A program made the translations under genes and the position numbers. A stretch of DNA of 64,000 bases from Bradyrhizobium sp. CCBAU 51765 (lineage in GTDB: Bacteria; Pseudomonadota; Alphaproteobacteria; Rhizobiales; Xanthobacteraceae), in NCBI RefSeq assembly GCF_015291725.1, contig NZ_CP030038.1, positions 1,911,001 to 1,975,000 of the forward strand, in the 5' to 3' direction. Of the stretch, positions 16,939-24,990 are shown in pieces. The notes under the pieces are model-generated. The model worked only from the letters and a program-made list of their open reading frames with translations, made no database searches and was not told where the DNA came from. Position 1 is the stretch's first letter; every line of letters begins with the position of its first letter.

Positions 16939-18672
16939 CTACGCTGCGTCGCGCCCGGCGGCGCTGTCGGCAAGATGCCGTCCGGCAATGTAACCGAAGG
17001 TCAGCGCCGGCCCAAGCGTGATGCCGGCGCCTGGATAATTGCCGCCCATGATGCTCGCCATGTCGTTGCCGGCGGCATAAAGGCCGGGAATCACGCGGCC
17101 TTCGGCGTCGAGCGCCCGCGCGTTCTCGTCGGTGACGATGCCGGCATAGGTGCCGAGATCGCCGATCACCATCTTGATGGCGTAGAACGGTCCGTTCTCG
17201 ATCGGCGCGACGCAGGGGTTCGGGCCGTGCATTGCGTCGCCCTGGTAGCGGTTATAGGCCTTCGAGCCCTTGCCGAAGGCGGCATCGTGACCGAGTGGCG
17301 CGGTCGCATTGAACTGCCTGACCGTTTCGACGAACGCCTTGGCATCGATCCCGGCCTTCGCCGCCAGCGCCTCCAGCGTGTCGCCGCGCATGAGATAGCC
17401 GGACTTCAGGTGATGGCCCAGCGGCATCGGGAAGGGCGGCACGCAGCCGAGGCCGTATTTGCGCAGCGTCTTGTGATCGCAGACGAGGAAGGCGGCGATC
17501 TCCTCGCCGGGCCTGGCCGCCTTGACCATGGCCTGGACGAAGTCGTGATAGGAATTTCCTTCATTGGCAAAGCGCTTGCCGTCGCCCATCACCGCGATCA
17601 CGCCGGGCTTGGCGCGGTCGATGAAATGCGGCATCACGCCCTTCGAGCCGTCCTTGCGCGTGGTCAGCGACACCGGCACCCAGGCCGCCGCGTTCGGCAA
17701 GCGATTCTCGACATGCCCGCCGACGGCCTCCGCCAGGCGTAGTCCATCCCCGGTATTGCCGGTCGGCCCCGGCGAATAGTGCTCGTTGCCGGTCGGTGCA
17801 TGCGGAAACATCTTCCTGCGCCGTTCGACGTCATGCGGAAAACCGCCGCAGGCGAGCACGACGCCCTGGCGTGCAAGCACGCGCACGTCGCGTCCCTCGC
17901 GCGAAACGATCGCGCCGGTGACGGTGCCGTTCTCGACGGTCAGCTTGCGCACCGGCGAGGACAGCCATATCGGAATCTTCAGATCGAGCGCGGATTTCGC
18001 GAGGCGTCCCGCCAGCGCGTTGCCGTTGGTGAGCGTCATGCCGCGGCCGTAGCGCAGCACGTCCATCAGGTGCCGCGACAGGCGCTTGGCGACATAGACC
18101 GCCGAGGTCAGCGACTTCGTCACCCGCATGAAATGGATGATCTCCTTGCCGGAGCCAAGCATCATGCCGAACACGGTCAGCTCGGGCAGCGGCATGCCCA
18201 GTGTCTTGATCTGATCGCCGAGCTCGCGCCCGTCGAACGGGCGCGTCACCATGGAACGGCCGCCCTGGGCGCCGCCAGGGGCCTCCGCGTGATAATCCGG
18301 AAACACCAGCGGCATGTCGAAGCGCAACGCGGTCTTGCTGGTGAAGAAGTCGACAGCTTCAGGGCCGGCGCTCAGGAAGGCATCGACCCGCGCGGCGTCG
18401 TAATTGTTGCCGGCCTCGTGGCGCAAATATGTGCGGGCCTGCTCCGGCGTCTCCTCGATGCCGTAGGCTTTCGCTAGCGACGTACCGGGAATCCAGAGCC
18501 AGCCGCCGGAGCGGGCGGTGGTGCCGCCGAAGCGCGGCTCCTTCTCGACGATCAGAACATCGAGGCCGCGGGACCGCGCGGTGATCGCGGCCGACATGCC
18601 GGAGCAGCCCGATCCGGCCACGAGCACATCGCATTCGTAAGTCTCAATGGCGCCGTGCTCGTTGCCGGTCAT
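16939..18672 (-). CDS. FAD-binding oxidoreductase of the fumarate reductase/ketosteroid dehydrogenase family
   Basis: 577 residues. The N-terminal FAD motif is VLVAGSGCSGMSAA, followed by EKEPRFGGTTARSGG, the conserved substrate-site start of FAD_binding_2 flavoproteins. The C-terminal signature NDMASIMGGNYPGAGITLG closes the FAD site as in 3-ketosteroid-delta-1-dehydrogenases and related enoate-type enzymes. It should introduce or reduce a C-C double bond next to a carbonyl. There is no signal peptide, so it is cytoplasmic. It begins 7 bases after the binding-protein gene, and IclR follows. Confidence 0.88.
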   Translation of the reverse strand: MTGNEHGAIETYECDVLVAGSGCSGMSAAITARSRGLDVLIVEKEPRFGGTTARSGGWLWIPGTSLAKAYGIEETPEQARTYLRHEAGNNYDAARVDAFLSAGPEAVDFFTSKTALRFDMPLVFPDYHAEAPGGAQGGRSMVTRPFDGRELGDQIKTLGMPLPELTVFGMMLGSGKEIIHFMRVTKSLTSAVYVAKRLSRHLMDVLRYGRGMTLTNGNALAGRLAKSALDLKIPIWLSSPVRKLTVENGTVTGAIVSREGRDVRVLARQGVVLACGGFPHDVERRRKMFPHAPTGNEHYSPGPTGNTGDGLRLAEAVGGHVENRLPNAAAWVPVSLTTRKDGSKGVMPHFIDRAKPGVIAVMGDGKRFANEGNSYHDFVQAMVKAARPGEEIAAFLVCDHKTLRKYGLGCVPPFPMPLGHHLKSGYLMRGDTLEALAAKAGIDAKAFVETVRQFNATAPLGHDAAFGKGSKAYNRYQGDAMHGPNPCVAPIENGPFYAIKMVIGDLGTYAGIVTDENARALDAEGRVIPGLYAAGNDMASIMGGNYPGAGITLGPALTFGYIAGRHLADSAAGRDAA

Positions 18673-18679
18673 CTGGGCC

Positions 18680-19894
18680 TCACTTCTTCAGGAGCGGACA
18701 TTTGGATTCGGAGACCGGGCGAAAGGCGTCCTCGCCCTTCACGGTCTTGACGATATCCAGATAGTCCCACGGCTCCTTCGATTGCTCGGGCGTCTTCACC
18801 TTGGCGAGATACATGTCGCGGATGACGCGGCCGTCCTCGCGCAACTTGCCGCCGTGAACGAAGATATCCTCGATCGGCAGCTCGCGCATCTTGGCCATCA
18901 CCTTGGCGGACTCGTCGGTGCCGGCGGCCTTGATGGCCTTGAGATAATGCAGCACCGACCCATAGACGCCGGTCTGGATCATGGTCGGCATCACCTTGGT
19001 GCGCTCGTAGAACTTCTTCGACCAGGCACGCGTGGCCTCGTCCATGTTCCAGTAGGACGCCGTGGTCATGTAGGTGCCCTGCGCGGCCTTCAGGCCGATC
19101 GCGTGCACGTCGGTGTCGAACATCAGGAGGCCGACCAGCTTCTGGCCGCCCTGGACGAGGCCGAACTCGCCGGACTGCTTGATGGCGTTGTCGGTGTCCT
19201 GGCCGGCATTGGCGAAGGCGACCACGTCGGATTTCGAGCTCTGCGCCTGCAGCGCGAAGGAGGAGAAGTCGGCGGTGTTGGTCGGATGCTTCACGCCGCC
19301 GAGCACCTTGCCGCCCATCTCGTTGATGAAGCGGGTTGCGTCCTTCTCGAGCTGCTGGCCGAAGGCGTAATCGGCCGTGATGAAGTACCAGGATTTTCCG
19401 CCTTCCTTGATCACGGCCGAGGCCGTCACCTTCGACAGCGCATAGGTGTCATAAGTGAAGTGCACGGTGTTCGGGCTGCACAGCTCGTCGGTCAGCGAGC
19501 TCGCGCCGGGACCGGAGAGCAGGGCGATCTTGCCCCGCTCGCGTACCATGTTGTGCACGGCGATCGCGATGCCGGAATTGGGGATATCGACCACGGCGTC
19601 GACCTTGCCGTTGTCGAACCAGCCGCGCACGATCTGCACGCCGACGTCGGTCTTCATCTGATGGTCGGCGCTGATGACCTCGATCGGCTTGCCGAGCACG
19701 GTCGGCCCGAACTCCTCCACCGCCATCTTCGCGGCTTCCACCGAGCCCGGCCCGCTGTTGTCGCGGCCCCAGCTCGACAGATCCGTCAGCACGCCGATCC
19801 GCACCACGTCGTCGGAGACTTGTGCGGTGGCAGCCGTGGTCATGGCAGCCGAAGTCATGGCCGCGAGCATGGCGCAGGCCAGGAGCCCTTTCAT
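18680..19894 (-). CDS. Branched-chain amino acid-type ABC substrate-binding protein (LivJ-like)
   Basis: 404 residues with a Sec signal peptide (about 24 residues ending ATA) and a Peripla_BP_6 fold: VVRIGVLTDLSSWGRDNSGPG opens the first lobe. This family serves Liv-type importers that bind amino acids, aromatic acids or amides. No permease or ATPase gene is adjacent, so it either borrows a transporter encoded elsewhere or acts as a sensor-type binder. It is the first gene of a minus-strand operon with the FAD enzyme and IclR. GAGAGG precedes the ATG. Confidence 0.92.
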   Translation of the reverse strand: MKGLLACAMLAAMTSAAMTTAATAQVSDDVVRIGVLTDLSSWGRDNSGPGSVEAAKMAVEEFGPTVLGKPIEVISADHQMKTDVGVQIVRGWFDNGKVDAVVDIPNSGIAIAVHNMVRERGKIALLSGPGASSLTDELCSPNTVHFTYDTYALSKVTASAVIKEGGKSWYFITADYAFGQQLEKDATRFINEMGGKVLGGVKHPTNTADFSSFALQAQSSKSDVVAFANAGQDTDNAIKQSGEFGLVQGGQKLVGLLMFDTDVHAIGLKAAQGTYMTTASYWNMDEATRAWSKKFYERTKVMPTMIQTGVYGSVLHYLKAIKAAGTDESAKVMAKMRELPIEDIFVHGGKLREDGRVIRDMYLAKVKTPEQSKEPWDYLDIVKTVKGEDAFRPVSESKCPLLKK

Positions 19895-20288
19895 TGCCGT
19901 TTCCTCTCTTCTTGGCCGCTTGGCGCGGCGGGGTTGTTGTGGAGGTAAATTAAATATTGACGAATAAGTTTGTCAATGGCGAATTAGACGTGCCGGGTGG
20001 TTCCGCTATGGCCGGGCATGGCCGTGTAAGGAGCGCTCCTGCATCAACGCCCCGTCATTGCGAGCGAAGCGAAGCAATCCAGAATCTTTCCGCGGATGCA
20101 TTCTGGATTGCTTCGTCGCAAGGGCTCCTCGCAATGACGGGTGTCCGAGCAGCGGCACCCGACGCTCTCTTGTCCCGGATCACTTCGTGCTGCGCAGCGT
20201 CCGGGACACGAGAGCGATCAAATGCCCCCTAGGTTGCAACCACCACGCCGATTGGCCATGATGCTCACGGAATCTTTTGGGGCAGGGC
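19895..20288. other. Intergenic region between divergent binding protein and MFS gene
   Basis: About 390 bases. It contains the AT-rich stretch around 19945-19985, likely the promoter of the binding-protein operon, then the palindromic repeat at 20051-20141. I see no gene. Confidence 0.5.
20051..20141. repeat. Palindromic intergenic repeat B
   Basis: Two inverted arms: CCGTCATTGCGAGCG...AAGCAATCCAGA and its near-complement TCTGGATTGCTTCGTCGCAA...CGCAATGACGGG. This CATTGCGAG/CTCGCAATG palindrome is a familiar dispersed element in Bradyrhizobium and Rhodopseudomonas-type genomes. Confidence 0.85.
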
Positions 20289-21590
20289 ATGACGGCGGCA
20301 GTAGGGGCCTCCGCTTCGGCGGAGAGATCGACGACGGCGCATGTGGTGTGGGCGAGCGCACTCGGCACCGCCATCGAGTGGTACGATTTCCTGATCTACG
20401 GCACGGCGGCAGCGCTGGTCTTCAACAAGCTGTTCTTTCCGAGCTTCGATCCCTTCGTCGGGACGCTGGCGGCGTTCTCGACCTATGCGGTCGGCTTCGT
20501 GGCGCGGCCGATCGGCGGCGCCATCATCGGCCACTACGGTGACCGGCTCGGCCGCAAGACCATGCTGGTCGCGACCATGATCGCGATGGGACTCGGCACC
20601 TTCCTGATCGGCTGCTTGCCGACCTACGATCAGATCGGCCTCTGGGCGCCGATCCTGCTCGTCTGCCTGCGCTTCGTTCAGGGCATCGGGCTCGGCGGCG
20701 AATGGAGCGGCGCGGTGGTGATGGTGATCGAGCACGCCGGCAATCGCCGCGGCTTCTACGGCAGCCTGGTGCAGATCGGCTTTCCCGTCGGGGTCGCCGC
20801 CTCCACCGGCATCTTTGCTCTGATGACGAAGCTGCCCGAGGCGGACTTCCTCAGCTGGGGCTGGCGCGTGCCGTTCCTGATCAGCATTCTGCTCGTCGGC
20901 GTCGGCTTCATGGTGCGGCTCAAGCTCGCGGAGACGCCTCACTTCAAGGAGATCGTCGAACGCAAGGAGGTGCTGGCGCAGCCGGCCCTCGAGGTGCTGC
21001 GCCGCGACTGGCGCCGCTTTCTGCTCGCGATCGGCATCACGGTATCGGAGGTCGGGCTCGCTTATCTCCTCACCGTCTTCACCGTGGTCTATGCCACGAC
21101 AAAGCTCGGTCTGCCACGGCAGGTGATCCTGGATGCCGTGGTCTATGCCGCCATCGTCGAATTCGCGACGCTGCCGCTTGCCGGCTGGCTGTCCGACATC
21201 TTCGGACGCAAGGCGCTGTATCTCGCCGGCGGCGTCTTCTCGGTGGCGCTGGCGTTTCCGCTGTTCTGGTTCCTCGACAGCAGGGAGCCGGCGCTGATCA
21301 CGCTCGCGCTGGTCGTCACGATGACGCTGACCCATGCGCTGCTGTTCGGGCCGAAGGCCGCGTTCATGCCGGAGCTGTTCCGCACCCAGGTGCGCTACAG
21401 CGGTGCTTCGCTCGGCGCCAACGTCGCGGCGGCTTTGAGCGGCGGCTTCTCGCCGCTGATCGCGGCCGGGCTGCTGGCATGGGCCGGCTCGTACTGGGCG
21501 GTGTCGGTTTATATCATTGCCTTGTCGATCGTCACGATCATCGCGACGCTGCTGGCGCCGGAGACGGCACGGGGCCCACTGAGATCCTGA
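20289..21590 (+). CDS. MFS transporter, metabolite:H+ symporter (MHS) family
   Basis: About 433 residues with twelve predicted membrane segments. The MHS hallmarks are present: ALGTAIEWYDF in the first helix, GHYGDRLGRKTML in the loop after helix 2, and FVQGIGLGGEWSGA in helix 4. Relatives take up dicarboxylates, alpha-ketoglutarate, shikimate or betaine with protons. Its place beside the catabolic locus suggests it imports that pathway's substrate. ATG at 20289 is preferred; a TTG four codons upstream is an alternative. Confidence 0.9.
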   Translation: MTAAVGASASAERSTTAHVVWASALGTAIEWYDFLIYGTAAALVFNKLFFPSFDPFVGTLAAFSTYAVGFVARPIGGAIIGHYGDRLGRKTMLVATMIAMGLGTFLIGCLPTYDQIGLWAPILLVCLRFVQGIGLGGEWSGAVVMVIEHAGNRRGFYGSLVQIGFPVGVAASTGIFALMTKLPEADFLSWGWRVPFLISILLVGVGFMVRLKLAETPHFKEIVERKEVLAQPALEVLRRDWRRFLLAIGITVSEVGLAYLLTVFTVVYATTKLGLPRQVILDAVVYAAIVEFATLPLAGWLSDIFGRKALYLAGGVFSVALAFPLFWFLDSREPALITLALVVTMTLTHALLFGPKAAFMPELFRTQVRYSGASLGANVAAALSGGFSPLIAAGLLAWAGSYWAVSVYIIALSIVTIIATLLAPETARGPLRS

Positions 21591-21646
21591 AGGTCAGCCC
21601 CGCCAGGGGGGGCGCGGCGGCCCCAGAAATTTTTCTCCGCCCCCCT

Positions 21647-21674
21647 CTTGAAAGCGGTCTCGGATTTTCTAAGT
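21647..21674 (+). promoter_or_regulatory. Candidate promoter of the heat-shock operon
   Basis: CTTGAAA at 21647-21653 followed 15 bases later by CTAAGT resembles a -35/-10 pair and the CTTGAA box of alphaproteobacterial heat-shock promoters. The -10 match is poor, so this is tentative. Confidence 0.3.
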
Positions 21675-21689
21675 CGTTTTTCGCCGCGA

Positions 21690-21813
21690 GAGCGGTGTGC
21701 CGGATGCCAGGATCGGGTCCGGCACGGGCGCCGGGCTGGTCTTTTCGGACCCGTCTGAATTCCCGCCTTGCGCTCCTTCGTATCCATCTTGCTCTCAGGA
21801 GGACTTGGTTATG
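21690..21813 (+). promoter_or_regulatory. ROSE-like RNA thermosensor
   Basis: The leader of the first Hsp20 gene holds a perfect 8-base hairpin at 21697-21725 (GTGCCGGA/TCCGGCAC), a GC-rich middle, and a final element in which TTGCT (21789-21793) lies just before AGGAGG (21797-21802), the ribosome site of the Hsp20 ATG at 21811. ROSE elements pair a U(U/C)GCU strand with the Shine-Dalgarno and melt at heat-shock temperature; they were described upstream of Bradyrhizobium small heat-shock genes. The arrangement here matches motif, spacing and gene context. Confidence 0.8.
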
Positions 21814-22272
21814 AGGACCAGTTTCGACTTCGCGCCGCTGTGGCGCTCCACCATCGGCTTCGACCACCTGGCCGACCTCGTCGACAGCACGCTGCGCCAG
21901 GCGACCGAGGACAACTATCCCCCCTACAACATCGAGCGTTCCGGCGAAGATCATTACCGGATCAGCCTTGCGGTGGCGGGCTTCGGCGCCAGCGATATCA
22001 CCGTGACGGCCGAGCAGAACGCGCTCACCATCGAGGGCAGGAAGCCCGAGACCGCCGCGCGCGAATACCTGTACCAGGGCATCGCCGCGCGACCGTTCCG
22101 GCGCGTGTTCAATCTCGCCGACTACGTCCAGGTGAAGCAGGCCTCGTTCCAGGACGGGCTCCTGATCATCGACCTCGTCCGCGAGGTTCCGGAAGCCATG
22201 AAGCCGCGCCGGATTCCGATCGCGGGCGGCACTCCTGCGGCATCGCAGATCGAGCAGAAGAAAGCAGCCTGA
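21811..22272 (+). CDS. Small heat-shock protein Hsp20 (class A type)
   Basis: 153 residues. The start MRTSFDFAPLWRSTIGFD matches IbpA-like class A rhizobial sHsps. The alpha-crystallin domain runs about residues 35-125 (YNIERSGEDHYRISLAVAG to LLIIDLVREVP), and the C-terminal anchoring motif I-P-I is present in RRIPIAGG. It should form large oligomers that hold unfolding proteins for refolding. The ATG has CAGGAGG upstream, inside the ROSE-like hairpin, so translation is expected to rise with temperature. It is the first gene of the heat-shock block. Confidence 0.93.
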   Translation: MRTSFDFAPLWRSTIGFDHLADLVDSTLRQATEDNYPPYNIERSGEDHYRISLAVAGFGASDITVTAEQNALTIEGRKPETAAREYLYQGIAARPFRRVFNLADYVQVKQASFQDGLLIIDLVREVPEAMKPRRIPIAGGTPAASQIEQKKAA

Positions 22273-22349
22273 AACGCTCGATCGATTGAGTGGCGGAACG
22301 CGGCGCGCGGAGGCGCGGGCCGCGCTCCCGATGCATGAAGGAGAGAACC

Positions 22350-22841
22350 ATGGCTTTTCGTGATCTCATTCCCTGGTCGAGAAACCAGGAGCTTGCGCCA
22401 GCGCGCGACAATTTCGATCCGTTCCTGACGCTTCACCGCGAGATGAACCGTCTGTTCGACGACGTCTTCCGCGGCTTCGGCGGGACCGGCCTGTCGCCGC
22501 TGATGGAAGGCCGCTTCGGCTGGCCGAAGGTCGAGCTCAGCGAGACCGACAAGTCGCTGACGGTCTCGGCCGAGCTTCCCGGCCTCACCGAGAAGGACGT
22601 GCAGGTCGAGATCGCCAATGGCGTCCTGACCGTCCGCGGCGAGAAGAAGGCGGAGCGCAACGGCGAAGGCAGGTACTTCACCGAGCGCTACCACGGCGCC
22701 TTCGAGCGGCAGATCCCGCTGGAGGGCGTCGAGGAGGACAAGGCCGAGGCGTCGTTCAAGAACGGCGTCCTGACCGTGTCGCTGCCGAAATCGGAGAAGG
22801 CGCGCGAAGGCGTCAAGCGCATCGCGATCAACACGCACTAG
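22350..22841 (+). CDS. Small heat-shock protein Hsp20 (class C type)
   Basis: 163 residues. It starts MAFRDLIPWSR, has an N-terminal DPFLTLHREMNRLFDDVF segment typical of Hsp16.5/HspC-like proteins, an alpha-crystallin domain at about 50-150 (KVELSETDKSLTVSAELPG, VLTVRGEKKAE) and the C-terminal I-A-I in KRIAINTH. Rhizobia commonly pair a class A and a class C sHsp that form separate oligomers. It lies 77 bases after the first sHsp, with its own GAAGGAGAG ribosome site, and is followed by a strong hairpin. Confidence 0.93.
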   Translation: MAFRDLIPWSRNQELAPARDNFDPFLTLHREMNRLFDDVFRGFGGTGLSPLMEGRFGWPKVELSETDKSLTVSAELPGLTEKDVQVEIANGVLTVRGEKKAERNGEGRYFTERYHGAFERQIPLEGVEEDKAEASFKNGVLTVSLPKSEKAREGVKRIAINTH

Positions 22842-22849
22842 TGTCAAGC

Positions 22850-22877
22850 GGGACGGCGGCGATGACGCCGCCGTCCC
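22850..22877 (+). terminator. Strong hairpin after the Hsp20 pair
   Basis: Perfect 11-base stem (GGGACGGCGGC/GCCGCCGTCCC) with a 6-base loop, nine bases after the second Hsp20 stop. No T-run follows, so it may be partial: it could protect the sHsp message 3' end while some transcription continues downstream. Confidence 0.7.
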
Positions 22878-22926
22878 ATCGTCAACAAAACCGTCCCCCG
22901 GAAAGGAGCATGAGGGAGACACACCG

Positions 22927-23262
22927 ATGACCAACGTGAATACCGATCCCGGCACTCTCAATCCGCTGTTTCACCCTGCGGCCCATTACGACTCGCCCGC
23001 CGACGTTCTGAATGCGCCGGAGCTTTCTTCGCCCGAGAAGCGCGTCATCCTGTCGTCCTGGGCATCCGACATGTACGCGGTCGAATCCTGTCCCGCCCTG
23101 CGCGAGATCCCCGGCATGAGCCACACGGTCCGGCTCGCCGATATTCTGGCCGCCTTGCGCAGGCTCGACGGCGACAACGACAATGACGATCCGCCGCGGG
23201 GCGGCGGCGTGCCGATGCGGCTACGGCGGCCATGGGCCGCCGCAGAGAGGCGGGCCGCATGA
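22927..23262 (+). CDS. Conserved 111-residue protein of unknown function in the heat-shock block
   Basis: 111 residues, soluble. A central segment (SSPEKRVILSSWASDMYAVES) looks like a short helical pair and the rest is polar and low-complexity towards the C-terminus (DGDNDNDDPP, then an Arg-rich tail). I recognise no domain. AAAGGAGCATGAGGGAG lies upstream. Its stop overlaps the next micro-gene by 4 bases (ATGA), and both sit between the Hsp20 pair and a Deg-type protease, so a stress role is inferred from position. Confidence 0.75.
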   Translation: MTNVNTDPGTLNPLFHPAAHYDSPADVLNAPELSSPEKRVILSSWASDMYAVESCPALREIPGMSHTVRLADILAALRRLDGDNDNDDPPRGGGVPMRLRRPWAAAERRAA

Positions 23263-23375
23263 TGGTCACGTCCGCCGTTCTCGGGCTCGTGCTGCTCGGC
23301 CAGTCCGCGGCTGCCTGGGCCGTTCCGTTTTTGGCCCAGCAGGGCTGGATCGTCGCCTCACGCGACGAAGACTGA
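23259..23375 (+). CDS. 38-residue membrane micro-protein
   Basis: A 38-residue reading frame (start MMVTSAVLGLVLL, end ASRDED) that overlaps the previous stop by ATGA. About residues 4-27 are hydrophobic enough for one membrane segment or a signal peptide, followed by a short polar tail. The exact coupling to the upstream gene and the position just before deg support a real gene, but its small size means only comparison with relatives could settle it. Confidence 0.55.
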   Translation: MMVTSAVLGLVLLGQSAAAWAVPFLAQQGWIVASRDED

Positions 23376-23423
23376 AGCACCAAGATTCCGACTATCCCCA
23401 CAACACAACGCGGCAGGGTGACG

Positions 23424-24533
23424 ATGATGAATGCTGTGCGTCTGCTGTTCCTGGCCTTGCTGGTGCTGACGCTCACGGCGTCGCAGCCTGCCGCCGGCCA
23501 GATTCCGGATCTGAAGACCGGCGGCCCGGTGCCGACCCTGGCGCCGCTGGTGCGCCAGGTGACGCCCGCCGTGGTCAACATTTCCGTGCACGGCCGCGTG
23601 CGTGAGGACAACCCGCTCTACCGCGATCCGCTCTTCCGTGAATTTTTCGACGTCCCCAGGCAGATCGAGAAGGAGGTCAATGCGACCGGCTCCGGCGTCA
23701 TCGTCGACGCCCAGCGCGGCTATGTGCTGACCAACAATCACGTGGTCGAAGGCACTTCCGCAGTTCAGATCACGACCAAGGACGGCCGGCAGTTTTCCGC
23801 CAAGGTCATCGGCCGCGATCCGCCGACGGATGTCGCGGTGCTCCAGGTCCAGAACCCGGCCGGGCTCAAGGCGCTTCCCTTCGGCGACAGCGACGGGCTT
23901 GAGGTCGGTGATTTCGTCCTTGCGATCGGCAATCCCTTCGGCCTCGGCCAGACCGTGACCTCAGGGCTCGTCAGCGCGCTCGGCCGCACCGGCCTCGGCA
24001 AGCAGGGCTTTGAGGATTTCATCCAGACCGACGCCGCGATCAATCCCGGCAATTCCGGTGGCGCGCTGGTCAGCCTGCGCGGCGAGCTCGTCGGCATCAA
24101 CTCTGCGATCATCTCGCCCGCGGGCGGCAATGTCGGCATCGGCTTTGCCATCCCGGTCAACATGGCGCGCAACGTGATGGAGCAGATCATCGCCAATGGC
24201 CGCGTCGAGCGCGGCCGCATCGGTGTCTCGCTAAAAGACCTGCATCCGTCGGTCAACAGGGGGTTGAACCAGGGCGCCGTCATCGCCGAGATCGCTGCGG
24301 ATTCGCCCGCGGAGAAGGCCGGCTTGCGCAAGGGCGATATCGTGACCGGAGCCGACGACCGCCCGATACGCACCGCCGCCCGGCTCCGCAACACGATCGG
24401 CCTTGCGCGCATCGGCGAGGACGTGAAGCTCACTCTGCTGCGCAAGGGTGCGCCACTCACCGCCACGGTGAGAGTGGCGCCAGCGACTGAGCCCAGCAGC
24501 GCGCTCGCAGGCCCCAATCGCCTCGTTCGCTGA
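23424..24533 (+). CDS. Deg-type (HtrA) periplasmic serine protease with one PDZ domain
   Basis: 369 residues. A signal peptide or anchor occupies about residues 1-26 (LLFLALLVLTLT). The trypsin-like domain carries the triad H106 (NNHVVEG), D136 (TDVAVL) and S211 (GNSGGAL). One PDZ domain follows from about 265 (GVSLKDLHPSV). A single PDZ is closer to DegS or minimal DegQ than to two-PDZ DegP. It should degrade or refold damaged envelope proteins, and its place after the Hsp20 genes fits heat-stress use. Three start codons cluster (GTG 23418, ATG 23424, ATG 23427). Confidence 0.9.
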   Translation: MMNAVRLLFLALLVLTLTASQPAAGQIPDLKTGGPVPTLAPLVRQVTPAVVNISVHGRVREDNPLYRDPLFREFFDVPRQIEKEVNATGSGVIVDAQRGYVLTNNHVVEGTSAVQITTKDGRQFSAKVIGRDPPTDVAVLQVQNPAGLKALPFGDSDGLEVGDFVLAIGNPFGLGQTVTSGLVSALGRTGLGKQGFEDFIQTDAAINPGNSGGALVSLRGELVGINSAIISPAGGNVGIGFAIPVNMARNVMEQIIANGRVERGRIGVSLKDLHPSVNRGLNQGAVIAEIAADSPAEKAGLRKGDIVTGADDRPIRTAARLRNTIGLARIGEDVKLTLLRKGAPLTATVRVAPATEPSSALAGPNRLVR

Positions 24534-24540
24534 ACCAAAT

Positions 24541-24581
24541 GCAGGGGCCATCCGCGGAAGGAAAGGCGGTTCGGCCCCTGC
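24541..24581. terminator. Bidirectional hairpin between deg and the small minus-strand genes
   Basis: 9-base arms GCAGGGGCC and GGCCCCTGC with a 23-base loop lie between convergent stops. It probably ends both transcripts. Confidence 0.75.
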
Positions 24582-24595
24582 GACGATCTCCGAGC

Positions 24596-24772
24596 TCAGG
24601 CCGCGCGGTGATCCCATCCGCCTTGCAGGTCCCGGATCAGCCGCCGCTCGCGTTCGATGCGTTGGCGGTAGAGCTCGCGCTCATGCTCGGTCCTGGCGCT
24701 TGCAAGAAGCAGCTCGTAATGGCCGATGACCTTCTCGCTGCCTCGAATGAGCAGGTCTCGCTGGCTGTTCAT
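24596..24772 (-). CDS. 58-residue helical protein, unknown function
   Basis: A 58-residue frame beginning MNSQRDLLIRGSEKVIGHY and ending WDHRAA, very rich in Arg, Glu and Leu with a clear helical heptad pattern (ELYRQRIERERRLIRDL). Its ATG overlaps the stop of the upstream 73-residue gene (ATGA), so the two are translationally coupled. No family is recognised. Codon use is like its neighbours and the reading is coherent end to end. Confidence 0.65.
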   Translation of the reverse strand: MNSQRDLLIRGSEKVIGHYELLLASARTEHERELYRQRIERERRLIRDLQGGWDHRAA

Positions 24773-24990
24773 TGCGCCATCCCCGTCGCATTGGCCGGCG
24801 CTCCGGAAGCGCGGAAGCTGACCGGGAAGGTCGCCGCGGTCAGGCCATCGAGCGCCGATTGCTCTTCCGCGAGGCGTCTCTCGACGAACTGGCGCTCCAG
24901 CTGCGACAACCTGGTCTTCAGCAGACGCCGGTAGCGGTGGATGTTGTTGCGGTGCGCACGAATGCGGGCCAGATTCTCATCGAGCATCAT
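24769..24990 (-). CDS. 73-residue helical protein, unknown function
   Basis: 73 residues, starting MMLDENLARIRAHRNNIHRYRRLL with a long basic amphipathic helix to about residue 48, then a short uncharged tail. GGAGAG precedes the paired ATGs. It is the first of two overlapping small genes facing the deg protease. The charged helices suggest a protein or nucleic-acid binding partner, but nothing in the sequence fixes a role. Confidence 0.7.
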   Translation of the reverse strand: MMLDENLARIRAHRNNIHRYRRLLKTRLSQLERQFVERRLAEEQSALDGLTAATFPVSFRASGAPANATGMAQ

